Shown here piece by piece: positions 25,895 to 35,525 of a DNA stretch of 64,000 nt. The notes under the pieces are model-generated. The model did no database searches and was not told the DNA's origin. It saw nothing but the letters and a program-made list of their open reading frames with translations. Origin of the DNA: Paenibacillus sp. FSL H7-0357 (lineage in GTDB: Bacteria; Bacillota; Bacilli; Paenibacillales; Paenibacillaceae); assembly GCF_000758525.1 (NCBI RefSeq), contig NZ_CP009241.1, forward strand, positions 4,588,001-4,652,000. Reading direction: 5' to 3'. The translations under genes were made by a program, and so were the position numbers. Position 1 is the first letter of the stretch. The number at the start of each line of letters is the position of its first letter.

Positions 25895-26030
25895 AAATTC
25901 TAAACCTCCAGGGATGATTGGATTGTCTATTTAAATTTTGGATTTACAGTTAATATTCTAGCGCTTACAGCGGTTGAAAGTTATAATGAGTTATTATAAA
26001 ATGTTTGTATTTTGTCATGATGGAGGAACT

Positions 26031-26888
26031 ATGAAGCAACTGTTCGAACCTGTTATTTTCACGGACCACAAGTCGCTCATCTGGGACTATCAGCTATACA
26101 CTGATGACTATTACAAGGGCTACTACCACTGGCACCAGTGCTGCGAGATCATGTATATCCACAGCGGTCAGGGCAATGTTGTCGTCAATCAGCAAATGTA
26201 TGATATCCGCTCCGGCATGCTGTTTTTTTTCCAGCCTTATCAGCTGCACCGGATTTATTCGGAGGTCTCTGCGGAATGCCCGTTCGTGCGCAGCATTTTC
26301 TATGTGGATCCGCATACCGCCGAGAATCTGCTGAAGAACTTCCCCAAGCGCAAAGCGCTCTTCTCTGCCTTATGGCAGGGTAAGAACACCTATTGCGGGT
26401 TTGATCTCGGCAGTCAGAATGAGGCCATACAATGGATTTATAACCAGTATGATCAGTGCCGGACCCATTCCCCGGTGGAAGATTCCGAGGATATTACAAT
26501 GCTGCTTACGCAATTACTGAGCTGCCTGGGAACCGGCGGCAACATGTTGATCCAACCGGAGGAACGGCGGAATCTCCGCTATTCCGAGCAGATCATGAAC
26601 TGGATCGAGGAGCATTACCAGGAAGAGGTGAACCTCGAGCAGCTCGCAGTGGAGACCCATTTATCGAAGTCTTATGTCTCGCGGATCTTCCACCAGGAAA
26701 CGGGAAGCCGCCTGGTCGACTACCTGACCGCCCGGCGGATCAAGCAAGCCTGCCGCCTGCTCAGCACAACGGATATGCCTGTGGAGCAGATCGGTATCAC
26801 GGTTGGTTTCCCGAACGCCTCCTATTTCAACCAGCTGTTCAAAAGAGTCCTCGGCACCACTCCCCTAAAATACCGGAAGAGTAATTAA
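26031..26888 (+). CDS. AraC-family regulator with N-terminal cupin, xylan/pectin locus
   Basis: 285 residues from the ATG with GGAGGAACT upstream (an ORF extension to 25974 lacks a site). Residues 1-140 form an AraC-type cupin (YYKGYYHWHQCCEIMYIHSGQG, shown by its HWHQ and the RSGMLFFFQPYQLH strand). The C-terminal pair of helix-turn-helix motifs is clear: VNLEQLAVETHLSKSYVSRIF and MPVEQIGITVGFPNASYFNQLF, followed by GTTPLKYRK. It probably responds to an imported sugar and acts on the divergent GH43 gene or the convergent GH28-like gene, whose 3' ends overlap by 4 nt (inference). Confidence 0.88.
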   Translation: MKQLFEPVIFTDHKSLIWDYQLYTDDYYKGYYHWHQCCEIMYIHSGQGNVVVNQQMYDIRSGMLFFFQPYQLHRIYSEVSAECPFVRSIFYVDPHTAENLLKNFPKRKALFSALWQGKNTYCGFDLGSQNEAIQWIYNQYDQCRTHSPVEDSEDITMLLTQLLSCLGTGGNMLIQPEERRNLRYSEQIMNWIEEHYQEEVNLEQLAVETHLSKSYVSRIFHQETGSRLVDYLTARRIKQACRLLSTTDMPVEQIGITVGFPNASYFNQLFKRVLGTTPLKYRKSN

Positions 26889-28336
26889 CGGGAATCTTCA
26901 CTTACAAAAACAATATTGCGCGCATATTCATTGATCAGCATTCTGTCTGTGCGCGCCTCTCCTATCACTTCACCATTGATCTGCAAATTGATAAAAGATA
27001 CACCGTCTACGCCCCGTTTTCCATCGTATCCATAAATACGGGAAGGTTGGATGTCAGCTCCGTCATAACGGACATTGCGGAACGTAATATTTTCGATGCC
27101 CGAGCCCGGTTCCGGATTATAATCCTTGTTCATCACCACACGCAGATCCAGCAGCTGACCCTGCTCTATCCGTTCCACCCTGATATCGCTATACAAGATA
27201 TTCCGCACCATATTGCGGTCCCCGGCATTAATCGCCAGTGCTCCCCAATAATTCTCCTGAGGTTCATGATGCTCCAGAATATCGATATTCTCGAACACAA
27301 TGTTCTCGATCAAATCCCCGCTCCGTTGGTGATCTCCATGAGTGCCAATCATCAGCGGATGAGCCACATCGGCCCATAGTATGGAGTCCCGTACGGTAAT
27401 GTCCCGGCTGTCTCCATAGAAATCCCATCTGGAGCCGTAAATGGCGATGCAGTCGTCGGAATTCCGCATGAAGACATCACGGATGTCAATAACGCTGCTC
27501 GCCATAATGTCGATTCCATCGCTCCAGCCCCGTGTGCTGAATGATTTCAGGTTGTTGATCGAAATCTTAGCAGACTGCCCGATAAATACACTGTAATGTG
27601 GCGGGTCAATGACAGTAATTCCTTCCACATTCACCCGTTGCGAGAAGACAATTCGTACACCGCGAAAAGCCGAAAACCGGTGGAAATCCGCCAAATAAAT
27701 GACACCCCGCCCGTGGATGGTTACATCCTCTACTCCTTCACACACCAGTGAACCTACTAGGACTGACCCTCCGGCAAGATATACGGTCGTTCCTGAGGGC
27801 ACCGGAAATGCCGTTTCTTCGATGTAATGAGTGCCTGGTGCAAAATAGAGTGTTTGCGGTACTCCGCCTTCGGCCTCTCTGGTCGTTTCGAGCAGGTTTA
27901 ACAGATCGGGAGTCCGGTGAATGCCCGGCTGAATCAGGTGCACGCTGGCATACTCAGGCTGAGGCACATTTTTCTCCAGCTCATTCGCGAACAGATGCAG
28001 ATTACGGAAACGGTCGCCGTTTATTTCCACCGAAAGCTTTTGCGGGCCGTTCAACAGGAAAGAGAGTTTGCGGCCATCCTGCTCAAATTTGATATTTCTT
28101 GCTGCCGGAGCAATGTTCACATGAGTAATTTCTGTATAGAGGCATGTAATTTCCACTTCAGCCACACCCTGCAGATCAAAAAAAGCGAGCGATGCCGGGC
28201 GGACCTGATGCATGTCCACTTTGACCTCGTAAATCAAAAGCGGCTGCCATTCCCCTCCAACCGGACGAACCTTAACCCTGAAATCCTCCCTGAGCGGTAT
28301 GTTATTGGGAGCGTTATAAATTTGCACTTGGTTCAT
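26885..28336 (-). CDS. GH28/GH49-like right-handed beta-helix hydrolase
   Basis: 483 residues, no signal peptide, so intracellular. An N-terminal Ig-like domain (about 1-115) is followed by a parallel beta-helix. Motifs correspond to polygalacturonase-type active sites: RGWSDGIDIMAS, MRNSDDCIAIYGSR (the Asp-Asp pair) and LMIGTHGDH. The canonical RIK motif of true GH28 pectinases is not seen, and the domain order is also like dextranase-type GH49 relatives. It therefore probably attacks an alpha-linked sugar oligomer, such as a galacturonide, but the substrate is uncertain. It is adjacent to, and divergent from, a GH88 gene, which supports pectic or glucuronic oligosaccharides. Confidence 0.75.
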   Translation of the reverse strand: MNQVQIYNAPNNIPLREDFRVKVRPVGGEWQPLLIYEVKVDMHQVRPASLAFFDLQGVAEVEITCLYTEITHVNIAPAARNIKFEQDGRKLSFLLNGPQKLSVEINGDRFRNLHLFANELEKNVPQPEYASVHLIQPGIHRTPDLLNLLETTREAEGGVPQTLYFAPGTHYIEETAFPVPSGTTVYLAGGSVLVGSLVCEGVEDVTIHGRGVIYLADFHRFSAFRGVRIVFSQRVNVEGITVIDPPHYSVFIGQSAKISINNLKSFSTRGWSDGIDIMASSVIDIRDVFMRNSDDCIAIYGSRWDFYGDSRDITVRDSILWADVAHPLMIGTHGDHQRSGDLIENIVFENIDILEHHEPQENYWGALAINAGDRNMVRNILYSDIRVERIEQGQLLDLRVVMNKDYNPEPGSGIENITFRNVRYDGADIQPSRIYGYDGKRGVDGVSFINLQINGEVIGEARTDRMLINEYARNIVFVSEDSR

Positions 28337-28582
28337 TGACCTGAGTCCCCCCTGTAATTTTCCTATTCATATTATAAAGTTCAGGGGCCGCACAAAAGTT
28401 TGGCAACGTTATAAGGAAATGTTTATATTTTGTCGCGTTAGCAGTAGTTGTGGAATTCGCGAATGATCTTTATTCAGTTATTATCATGACAATATTTCGA
28501 TATTTTTGAATATCAAATCGCAACTTTGACAATACGGATAGCGATATACTGGGGACACATCTAAAGCATTGGAGGATTCGCG

Positions 28583-29689
28583 ATGAGTAAAACGTATTGG
28601 CAGGAAATCATGGACAGACTCGATACAAAGGTAACGCGCATGGTGGAGCAAATCGGCGGCAAATGTCCGCATTTCGCCGGAGCAGACGGCAAATTTGACG
28701 ATATCGGCTCAGACTGGTGGACGACGGGCTTTTGGCCGGGCCTCCTGTGGATTATGCATGATATGACCGGAAAGGACCTGTACAAGGAGGCCGCCTGGCA
28801 TTGGGATGGCACACTCGAGGAATGGTTTGTTAAACCGACCGTTGAATTTCATCATGATGTAGGTTTTCAATTTCTGCCGACAGCCGTAATTAAGAATACT
28901 TTGACCGGAGATGAGGATGGGCTGCGCAGAGGACTTGAAGCCGCCAATTTCCTCGCTGCACGCTACAATCCGGTGGGCAAATTCATCCGTGCGTGGAATG
29001 AGGATAAATACGGCTGGGTGATTATCGACTGCATGCTGAATATCTCTCTGCTGTTCTGGGCGAGCAAGGTCAGCGGCGATCCGCGGTACAAGCATATTGC
29101 TGTGAGCCATGCCGAAACGGCGATGAAATATGGCGTCAATGAAGACGGATCGACCAAACATATTCTCTCCTTCGACGCAGAGACCGGAGAATACATCGAG
29201 AACTTTGGCGGACAGGGTTATTCCGCCGAATCCTGCTGGAGCCGCGGGGCAGCCTGGGGACTTTATGGCTTCATCAACACTTACCGCCACACCGGGGATG
29301 AGCGTTTTCTGGATACGGCCAAGCGGATTGCCCATTATTTCATCGCGGCATTGCCTGAGGATCAGGTGCCATATTGGGATTTCCGTCTGGAGGATGACAA
29401 GCGGATGTTCAGAGACAGCTCGGCTGCATCCATCGCTGCCTCCGGATTGCTGGAACTCGCTGAAGTTGTTCCGCCCGGCGAGAAGAGCCTTTACGCAAAT
29501 GCTGCAGAACGGATCTTGCGCTCGCTGACAGAGAACTACGCCACCTGGGACCAGCCGGAGCATGAAGCCATTCTGCTGCACGGGACGGGCAGCGGAACCT
29601 CCTTCATCGACGTGTCACTGATTTACGGAGACTACTACTATGTGGAAGCTGTCTCGAAATTAAACGGATGGAAACATCGCATTTTCTAA
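28583..29689 (+). CDS. GH88 unsaturated glucuronyl hydrolase
   Basis: 368-residue (alpha/alpha)6-barrel enzyme that hydrates the enol ether of unsaturated uronic acids produced by polysaccharide lyases, releasing the sugar. The two catalytic aspartates known in Bacillus UGL correspond to Asp92 (FHHDVGFQF) and Asp149 (VIIDCMLN). Other family segments: DWWTTGFWPGLLW, GYSAESCWSRGAAWGLYG, YWDFRLED, RDSSAASIAASGLLEL. No signal peptide. GGAGG lies 7 nt before the ATG. No lyase is present in the window, so its unsaturated substrate must arise elsewhere. Confidence 0.93.
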   Translation: MSKTYWQEIMDRLDTKVTRMVEQIGGKCPHFAGADGKFDDIGSDWWTTGFWPGLLWIMHDMTGKDLYKEAAWHWDGTLEEWFVKPTVEFHHDVGFQFLPTAVIKNTLTGDEDGLRRGLEAANFLAARYNPVGKFIRAWNEDKYGWVIIDCMLNISLLFWASKVSGDPRYKHIAVSHAETAMKYGVNEDGSTKHILSFDAETGEYIENFGGQGYSAESCWSRGAAWGLYGFINTYRHTGDERFLDTAKRIAHYFIAALPEDQVPYWDFRLEDDKRMFRDSSAASIAASGLLELAEVVPPGEKSLYANAAERILRSLTENYATWDQPEHEAILLHGTGSGTSFIDVSLIYGDYYYVEAVSKLNGWKHRIF

Positions 29690-29716
29690 GCTTGAGAATG
29701 AAGCATGTGACCATAG

Positions 29717-29753
29717 AAAACGCCTTGCGCTCCCTAAGAGGACAAGGCGTTTT
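29717..29753. terminator. Bidirectional terminator between GH88 and the M56 gene
   Basis: AAAACGCCTTG and CAAGGCGTTTT are perfect arms; A-run and T-run belong to the stem ends, serving both convergent genes. Confidence 0.85.
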
Positions 29754-29770
29754 ATATTGATACGTACAGT

Positions 29771-31684
29771 TTATTTATGCTGAGTATTCGCTTCATTGAT
29801 CAGTTTTTCAGCTTCTATTGGAGTTAACTTTCCAGCTTTCACCTGTCTTTCGCAATAAAGCTTTATTGCAGCCAGCAATTCTTCTTTGGTGTCATAGGGC
29901 CCGATGTCTGATATATTTCCGTTGTCATCGGAAATTGTCATTCCGTGGGCTGAAGATACCTCTACTTCTCCAGGGTTATACGACAACATTACGTCATCTT
30001 TTCCATCCACCGATTTTGAGACCTTCACACCCTTTTTAATCTCTTCCAATATCCCTTCATACATGGCGATGGTCTCATTAACCTTCTCGGGTGTCCATTC
30101 ATACCAGCCGTCGGTCGGGTTCCAGCCTTTTCCGCCGATGATCGTTTGCAGCGATTTCTTTTCTTCCGCAAGCCATGTTTTATATTCTTCATAGGTCCAC
30201 CATACAACTTTTGGCTTCGGATTCGCTTGTTCATATGCTTCTTCACTCATCCACGTTTTCCCGTCATCGTTGCTGATTTGAACTGCGCCAGTTTCATCGC
30301 TATAGGAATACACAGTATCAGACGACTGACCCATTGTGCCAGACTGGCCCTCGGAATTATCCGAATAAGCGAAGTCTTCATTGTCCGCAATACCGAGTTC
30401 CTTTCTTTTCTCAGCGAACTCCTTCTGCAAAGCTTTCTTCTCGGCTGTTGTCTTGCTGAACTCTTCCGGGCTCCGCTTTTCGATTCCAGCCAGTTTGCCA
30501 TTCTTATAGACTGCATATACATCCACAGTTCCATCCATCATGGACTGGCCGACTCCGGCCTGTTCATCAAAGAAATCACGGACTTCTTCATTTTGATACA
30601 TTAATTCGTGGCTTTTTGCATCGTAGACCAGACCGTAGGGTTCATAAACCGCCAGCGAATTCTCTTCAAAACCACTGCCAGAAACCGGCTTAGCAGCACT
30701 GGTTGCAAAAGCAGTGACTGTACCCGCAATCAGCAGCAATGCCGCTGCAGATCCAAAAACTGTCGTTTTTTTCATTTTCATAATCGCAATGATCCTCTCT
30801 TCAATTGAATTTTTACTGAAGCTGTTGAATAACGGAGTCACCTTGCTTTTCTTCTCCTCCATCCCAATCAGCGTCATAGCATAAGCCGCTTTTACAGGTT
30901 CCCCAAATATCCGCACGACGGTTTCATCACAGGAGAGTTCAATATCACGATTGACCAGGATATACATCACCCAGACCATTGGATTGAACCAGTGCAGGCA
31001 CAGGCCAAATGTCAACACCAGCTTGGTCAAGGCATCAAACCGCCGGATATGCACAAATTCATGGGTGAAAATATACCGCAGCCTCGTTTCATCAGTCCAA
31101 TCCATATCTTTGGGCATGAGTATTACAGGGTGGAGAATGCCATACGTCAACGGCGCTTTGATTTGATCCGATTGCCTGATTTGTACCTGCCGGCGCAGGG
31201 GATGTTCCTGCAGCCAACGGGCGGTGAAATCATTCCCGACTGGCAGAGAGGTTTGAAACTCCCTGCGGCATTTAATATAAGTCACGATAAAAAACAGGGC
31301 AAAGACACACATCCCTAGCAGCCCAATGATCGCAAGAGGTGAGATGGATGCTGTTGCTGATGTCGATCCCGATGACGCGACATTTCCTATTGACTCCGCT
31401 GTCCCTGAAAAATTCACGGTATGTAAGATTCTTGATGCTTCCGCAGGAGGCGGAGTTGAGGATGTTGTCCTAAATACCCGCTCCAGCTTCTCTAAACCTG
31501 TGTAGAAGCTGAAGGGAGACGGGATCGAGAACGGAATAAGCAAGCGGCAGAGCACCACGCCCCAAAGTACGAGAAACGTTTTCTTCGGGAGCTTATGCAA
31601 GGTTAGCGCACGAACAACCACGATCGCAATAATGAGTACAGCCGCGGTCAGGCTCATTTGAAAAATATCCATCAGCCAGCTCAT
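29771..31684 (-). CDS. BlaR1/MecR1-like M56 metallopeptidase antirepressor with a novel extracellular domain
   Basis: 637-residue membrane protease. Transmembrane segments near 10-28, 35-52 and 117-136, then the cytosolic zinc protease motif HEFVH at 208-212 (YIFTHEFVHIRRFD), and a fourth segment near 305-325 (AAALLLIAGTVTAFATSA). BlaR1 proteins carry a penicillin-binding domain outside; here the external 310 residues have no such SxxK fold but a charged, repetitive region rich in Lys, Glu and Trp, so the signal is unlikely to be a beta-lactam. Its start overlaps the blaI-like stop by ATGA, the usual coupling for this pair. I infer that it cleaves that repressor on sensing an envelope signal. 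Confidence 0.85.
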   Translation of the reverse strand: MSWLMDIFQMSLTAAVLIIAIVVVRALTLHKLPKKTFLVLWGVVLCRLLIPFSIPSPFSFYTGLEKLERVFRTTSSTPPPAEASRILHTVNFSGTAESIGNVASSGSTSATASISPLAIIGLLGMCVFALFFIVTYIKCRREFQTSLPVGNDFTARWLQEHPLRRQVQIRQSDQIKAPLTYGILHPVILMPKDMDWTDETRLRYIFTHEFVHIRRFDALTKLVLTFGLCLHWFNPMVWVMYILVNRDIELSCDETVVRIFGEPVKAAYAMTLIGMEEKKSKVTPLFNSFSKNSIEERIIAIMKMKKTTVFGSAAALLLIAGTVTAFATSAAKPVSGSGFEENSLAVYEPYGLVYDAKSHELMYQNEEVRDFFDEQAGVGQSMMDGTVDVYAVYKNGKLAGIEKRSPEEFSKTTAEKKALQKEFAEKRKELGIADNEDFAYSDNSEGQSGTMGQSSDTVYSYSDETGAVQISNDDGKTWMSEEAYEQANPKPKVVWWTYEEYKTWLAEEKKSLQTIIGGKGWNPTDGWYEWTPEKVNETIAMYEGILEEIKKGVKVSKSVDGKDDVMLSYNPGEVEVSSAHGMTISDDNGNISDIGPYDTKEELLAAIKLYCERQVKAGKLTPIEAEKLINEANTQHK

Positions 31685-32049
31685 TTCAATTGCTCCACGA
31701 GCTGCTTGAGTCTTGCGATCTCCTTAGCGGATAGATTCTTCGTGTTCAAAAGAGAAGCAAACAGCATCTCGGTGGAGCCGTCAAAGACCTTGTTTATCAA
31801 TTCAGCCGTTTCTTGTTCCTGTACCTGCTCTTTAGAGAGAATAGCCCGGCAGAGAAAATTAGGTTCAAGCCGTTCTATGGCACCCTTGTCGATACATTTC
31901 TTGATCACAGTGTAGGTGGTGTTCTTGTTCCAGCCCACCTGCTCACTCAGGACTTCAGCAAGCTGCTTGGCGGTTATAGTCCCTTCCTTCCATAAGACAT
32001 CCATGACCTTGAGCTCAGAGTCAAAAAGTTTAATTTGAATGTGGATCAT
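31681..32049 (-). CDS. BlaI/MecI/CopY-family transcriptional repressor
   Basis: 122-residue winged-helix repressor: IKLFDSELKVMDVLWKEGTI, then the recognition segment NKNTTYTVIKKCIDKGAIE and a C-terminal dimerisation helix with the region cut by M56 proteases. The only ATG sits right against AAGGAG, with no spacer; a rare ATT codon at 32040 is at the ideal distance and would give a start like IQIKLFDSEL, so initiation is uncertain. Two 14-bp dyads flank its promoter, so autoregulation is expected. Cotranscribed with the M56 gene. Confidence 0.9.
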   Translation of the reverse strand: MIHIQIKLFDSELKVMDVLWKEGTITAKQLAEVLSEQVGWNKNTTYTVIKKCIDKGAIERLEPNFLCRAILSKEQVQEQETAELINKVFDGSTEMLFASLLNTKNLSAKEIARLKQLVEQLK

Positions 32050-32059
32050 CTCCTTTCAG

Positions 32060-32127
32060 ACTATTGCAATAGTTTGTAACACCATACTACTACGATCGTC
32101 TACACAAATCAAGACTATTACAGTAGT
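32060..32127 (-). promoter_or_regulatory. BlaI-type promoter with two operators
   Basis: TTGATT (32112-32107) and TAGTAT (32089-32084) are 17 nt apart. ACTATTGCAATAGT (32060-32073) is a perfect palindrome just downstream of the promoter; ACTATTACAGTAGT (32114-32127) is a near-palindrome just upstream. Their centres are 54 bp apart. This is a textbook arrangement for repression by a BlaI dimer on each side. Confidence 0.8.
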
Positions 32128-32175
32128 TTCTAAAAATTTTTTTCTCTTACAGGATTTCCGTATCTCAAAATGACT

Positions 32176-32218
32176 AAAAAGCGGTCCCCGGTCATGAGCT
32201 AACCGGAGGAACCGCTTA
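32176..32218 (-). terminator. Terminator of the GH52 gene
   Basis: On the minus strand AAGCGGT...ACCGCTT arms with an inner CCGG pairing end in TTTTT; it follows the GH52 stop by about 55 nt. Confidence 0.8.
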
Positions 32219-32273
32219 TTCTGGTATTCCCTATATCAAGTACTCGCCTTGCGCTTGTGCTGGAGCACTCTGC

Positions 32274-34385
32274 TTAGTGTTCATCCAGCCACAGGATAGC
32301 TGTTACCCCGCGAGGATAATATTTGCTGCCGGTAATTTCCCCGGAGATAATCTGGTCGCTCCAGCTCCAGATGGAAAGCTGCGGATGCGTGAGCCATTCC
32401 ACATGCGCCCGGTCCGCTTCCCGGCCGGCTTCATTCCATTCCAGCCCGAGAATTTGTCTGGCGATAAATTGGCAGAGATACACTTTGCTCAGCCAGCTGT
32501 TGTTGCTGGTAGAGGAGATTTTCCAGCCGCCGTTCTCGAACAGGCAGACACCCTGCACAAGAACCGCCTCCAGATGCCGCTCCAATGCCGCGATATAAGC
32601 GCCGAACCGGCCTCCGCGTTCCAGTGCTTCCTTGCAGCCTGTGAAATACGGGAAGACCAGACCTTCAATAGCCGGGATGATCTTCGAATCATTCCCTTCC
32701 CCAATCACTGCCGGGATATAACCATCTTCTGTCACGCTGGCAACAATCGTTGCTGCGCAGCGTTCCGCTTGAGCTCCGGCTGTTTCTGACAGTACTGTGT
32801 TTCCATTCTCCCGGAAAATCTTCTCCATGGCCAGATAAGCCGCCCAGCACTTCCCGGCAAGATAGATGTTGTTTCGGGCCTGGCCAAGCGAAACATCCAG
32901 GCTGTCATAGGTGGTAATTTCGGCACCGCCCATTGTGCGCGAGCTGTCGAGGCCCATAACTCCGTTTCTCTGCTCCGGGTCCGGATGATCGCGGTTCAGC
33001 ATACTTTGCAGGCAGCTCTCCAGCACGGTCAGATTCCGCTCCATCCAGGAAAGATCGCCTGTATGCTCCAGGTAAACGGCCGACGTAAGAACCCAGTTGA
33101 CCAGCTGTTCATGAGTCATATGCGAGAAGCAGCCGTCAATGCCGTACATCTCATAGGCGGAATAACCGGGACGTGATACAGCATTTGCCACCCCCATATC
33201 ATGGGTAAAGCTGAGGCCTCCAGGGTACTCCGTTTGGTCGCCAGGGAAGCGGACCGTATCGACGTAGCTGAATCTGTCTACGAACATATCCAGCTCGTTG
33301 CGCACCGTCCATGGATTCATCTTCAGTTCATAGAACAGCTGATCGACGGTAAGGTCGAAGGTGTTCATCATCCGGTATTCGCCTTCATTTACGATCCAGA
33401 ACGGCTTGCCCTTGTAGTCCAGCAGCTGCGTCGAGCCGTAATAGCTGCGGATAGCGTGAGCCAGCATAAAGGTCTGATCCCTGCTAAGGCCTGTATTTTC
33501 CAGCAGGCTGTTCGCCTGCAGCGCCTGCTGCTTCAATTCATCAAAATGCGACAACGCATATTCCGCCACGGACTCCACATTGCTGAAATAGCGGTTGTAG
33601 TAATAGGAAGCATCCATACCGGAGGTAACGTAACCTGACCGGTGGAAGCTGACAGCGAAACGGTAGGTCTTCCGGACGCCAGGGGGAACATCCATAACAA
33701 GCGCTCCTACCCGGCCAAGGCCAAAGGTCCAATTCTCCTCCAGCTCCGACAGCAGAATATCCTCCAATTTAAAATGCATGGCCGACCTTGCCGTTCCCTG
33801 CTCTGCGGCAATCGCCACAAATCTTCCTTGCCCGACACCGGCAAGCTCTGCAGAGCAATCATCCAGTCTTCTCATCGCACTATAGGGATCGTTGCCCTGG
33901 AAGCCAAAGAATGCACGCCGCTCAACTTCACCGGCAGTGTTATCTACTTCAAATTCCACCAGCAGTGCCGGCAGCAAAATCCCCTTCAACTCTTCTTCCG
34001 AAGCCGTCTCCGGGTCCGGCATGGACCGCACCGGCGAATAAATGCGGAAGGTCAAATCACCGGCCTGCCAGCTGTCTGTAGTCAGCTTGAAATCCCGGAC
34101 AATTTCCCCGTCTGCAAACGGAAAGAGGATCCGCGGCTTAGACGGTTTAGGATCCGGATTCTCGATATCGTAGCGCTTGCTCTCATCCTCTCCGTCATGC
34201 TCGTGAAACGGCAGCGTATCAAAGCCGCTGCCGTCCTTCCGCTGCAGTCCGATAAATATATTCTGTCTGGGCGGCTTCCCGGCTTCCAGATCAAAGCCGC
34301 CTCCAGCCCCCTTAAATCCTAATGTAAAGCTGGCAAAAGAGCCGATCGGTGAATGATGGGCGTTAAAAAACTGATTCTGCGGCAT
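32274..34385 (-). CDS. GH52 beta-xylosidase
   Basis: 703 residues from MPQNQFFNAHHSPIGSFASF, the standard GH52 N-terminus and length. The catalytic region is recognisable: the nucleophile Glu lies in NEGEY (334-336), followed by RMMNTFDLTVDQL, and the acid Asp is within ITTYDSLDVSLGQARNN, as in Geobacillus xylosidases. It lacks a signal peptide, so it cleaves imported xylo-oligosaccharides. The start follows GGAGGG by about 13 nt; an upstream ORF extension to 34700 has no start site and overlaps the divergent AraC gene, so it is rejected. Likely controlled by that AraC regulator. Confidence 0.95.
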   Translation of the reverse strand: MPQNQFFNAHHSPIGSFASFTLGFKGAGGGFDLEAGKPPRQNIFIGLQRKDGSGFDTLPFHEHDGEDESKRYDIENPDPKPSKPRILFPFADGEIVRDFKLTTDSWQAGDLTFRIYSPVRSMPDPETASEEELKGILLPALLVEFEVDNTAGEVERRAFFGFQGNDPYSAMRRLDDCSAELAGVGQGRFVAIAAEQGTARSAMHFKLEDILLSELEENWTFGLGRVGALVMDVPPGVRKTYRFAVSFHRSGYVTSGMDASYYYNRYFSNVESVAEYALSHFDELKQQALQANSLLENTGLSRDQTFMLAHAIRSYYGSTQLLDYKGKPFWIVNEGEYRMMNTFDLTVDQLFYELKMNPWTVRNELDMFVDRFSYVDTVRFPGDQTEYPGGLSFTHDMGVANAVSRPGYSAYEMYGIDGCFSHMTHEQLVNWVLTSAVYLEHTGDLSWMERNLTVLESCLQSMLNRDHPDPEQRNGVMGLDSSRTMGGAEITTYDSLDVSLGQARNNIYLAGKCWAAYLAMEKIFRENGNTVLSETAGAQAERCAATIVASVTEDGYIPAVIGEGNDSKIIPAIEGLVFPYFTGCKEALERGGRFGAYIAALERHLEAVLVQGVCLFENGGWKISSTSNNSWLSKVYLCQFIARQILGLEWNEAGREADRAHVEWLTHPQLSIWSWSDQIISGEITGSKYYPRGVTAILWLDEH

Positions 34386-34561
34386 ATCGTAAAAACACTC
34401 CCTCCAGGCTGATTCCCGGCGGCGGCCGGGCTCTATCTCTATGTTATCTATGCCGCCCTGGGTGCGACAGGGCCAAAGCCGCCTATTATTTGGGCAAATC
34501 AATCGCCTGGAGCAAGCTATGCTATAATAAACCCATATTCTATTCGAAAATGAGGATGGCA

Positions 34562-35500
34562 ATGAAGTCAAATGATCCCGGCATTCAGCATTCCCTGGAC
34601 GGCCGGATGTCACCGGACATCCAGGCAGCTTTTCATATTTTTGCCGCCCACTGGCGCAAAGTAAATACGCAGTGGCAGTATCCAGTACATACCCACCCAA
34701 TGTTTGAAATCAATGTAGTTCTGCAGGGCAGGCAGCAAATGACGGTCGGCGGCCGCGCTTACGTTCAGGAAAGCGGAGATATTCTATTCATCCGCCCCGG
34801 CGTGCAGCATTCCAGCCTCGGCGCGGATTCCGGCAATGAAATGACTTATTTCTGCCTGCATTTTGATATTGATGATCTGATTCTGCGGCGTTCCCTAATG
34901 ACGATGGATACGGTAAGTCTCAGCGGGAGCAGCCCGGAGCTGCGGTCTATCCGTTCCGCGCTGGACATTATCATCAGCAGGGTGATTCTCTCCGAAGCCA
35001 GCGATTCACAGTTGAACCGGTTAATGATACTGAACGCCTCATTGCAGCTATTCACCGCACTCAGCGGCTGGGTCTTGGCCGAAATGCCTGTTGTTTCTGG
35101 AAGCGCACTCCCGGGAGTCACGGAGAATACCGTTGCCCTGGCGAATGCCATCGAAGGCCTGCTGCAGGAATCCGTCTTCACGGCAGAAGCTACAGGCAGC
35201 CGTGGCGACGGTATTGAAGGCATTGCAGCGCAGCTGGGTTATAGCCCGAATCACTGCAACCGGGCCTTCCGTCAGATCTACGGGATGTCTCCGAGACAAT
35301 ATCTCTCCGATCTGATTATCCGCCATGCCAAGCTGCTGCTGCTTGACAACAGCCTGTCCGTCGAAGCGATTGCCCATCGGCTCGGTTACCGCGACGTCTC
35401 CCATTTCAGCAAACAATTTAAGCGCTGGACCGGACTGCCTCCAATGGGCTACCGCAGGCTTACAGCTGATCCAGAGCTGTCAGACGATAAATTAAGCTAA
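34562..35500 (+). CDS. AraC-family regulator beside the GH52 gene
   Basis: 312 residues. N-terminal cupin (YPVHTHPMFEINVVLQGRQQ around residue 44; QESGDILFIRPGVQH), a middle helical part, and the C-terminal two helix-turn-helix motifs (IEGIAAQLGYSPNHCNRAFRQIYG and VEAIAHRLGYRDVSHFSKQFKRW). The start (MKSNDPGIQHS) has GAGG 8-9 nt upstream. It is divergent from the GH52 beta-xylosidase, with 176 nt between, and 25 nt ahead of a cupin gene in the same direction. A sugar sensor for xylo-oligosaccharide genes is inferred from position only. Confidence 0.87.
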   Translation: MKSNDPGIQHSLDGRMSPDIQAAFHIFAAHWRKVNTQWQYPVHTHPMFEINVVLQGRQQMTVGGRAYVQESGDILFIRPGVQHSSLGADSGNEMTYFCLHFDIDDLILRRSLMTMDTVSLSGSSPELRSIRSALDIIISRVILSEASDSQLNRLMILNASLQLFTALSGWVLAEMPVVSGSALPGVTENTVALANAIEGLLQESVFTAEATGSRGDGIEGIAAQLGYSPNHCNRAFRQIYGMSPRQYLSDLIIRHAKLLLLDNSLSVEAIAHRLGYRDVSHFSKQFKRWTGLPPMGYRRLTADPELSDDKLS

Positions 35501-35525
35501 ACATCAGGGGAACCGGGAGGATCAT

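Noticed and set aside
34386..34700. N-terminal extension of the GH52 ORF
   Set aside because: It overlaps the divergent AraC gene and its promoter; the family N-terminus and ribosome site fix the start at 34385.
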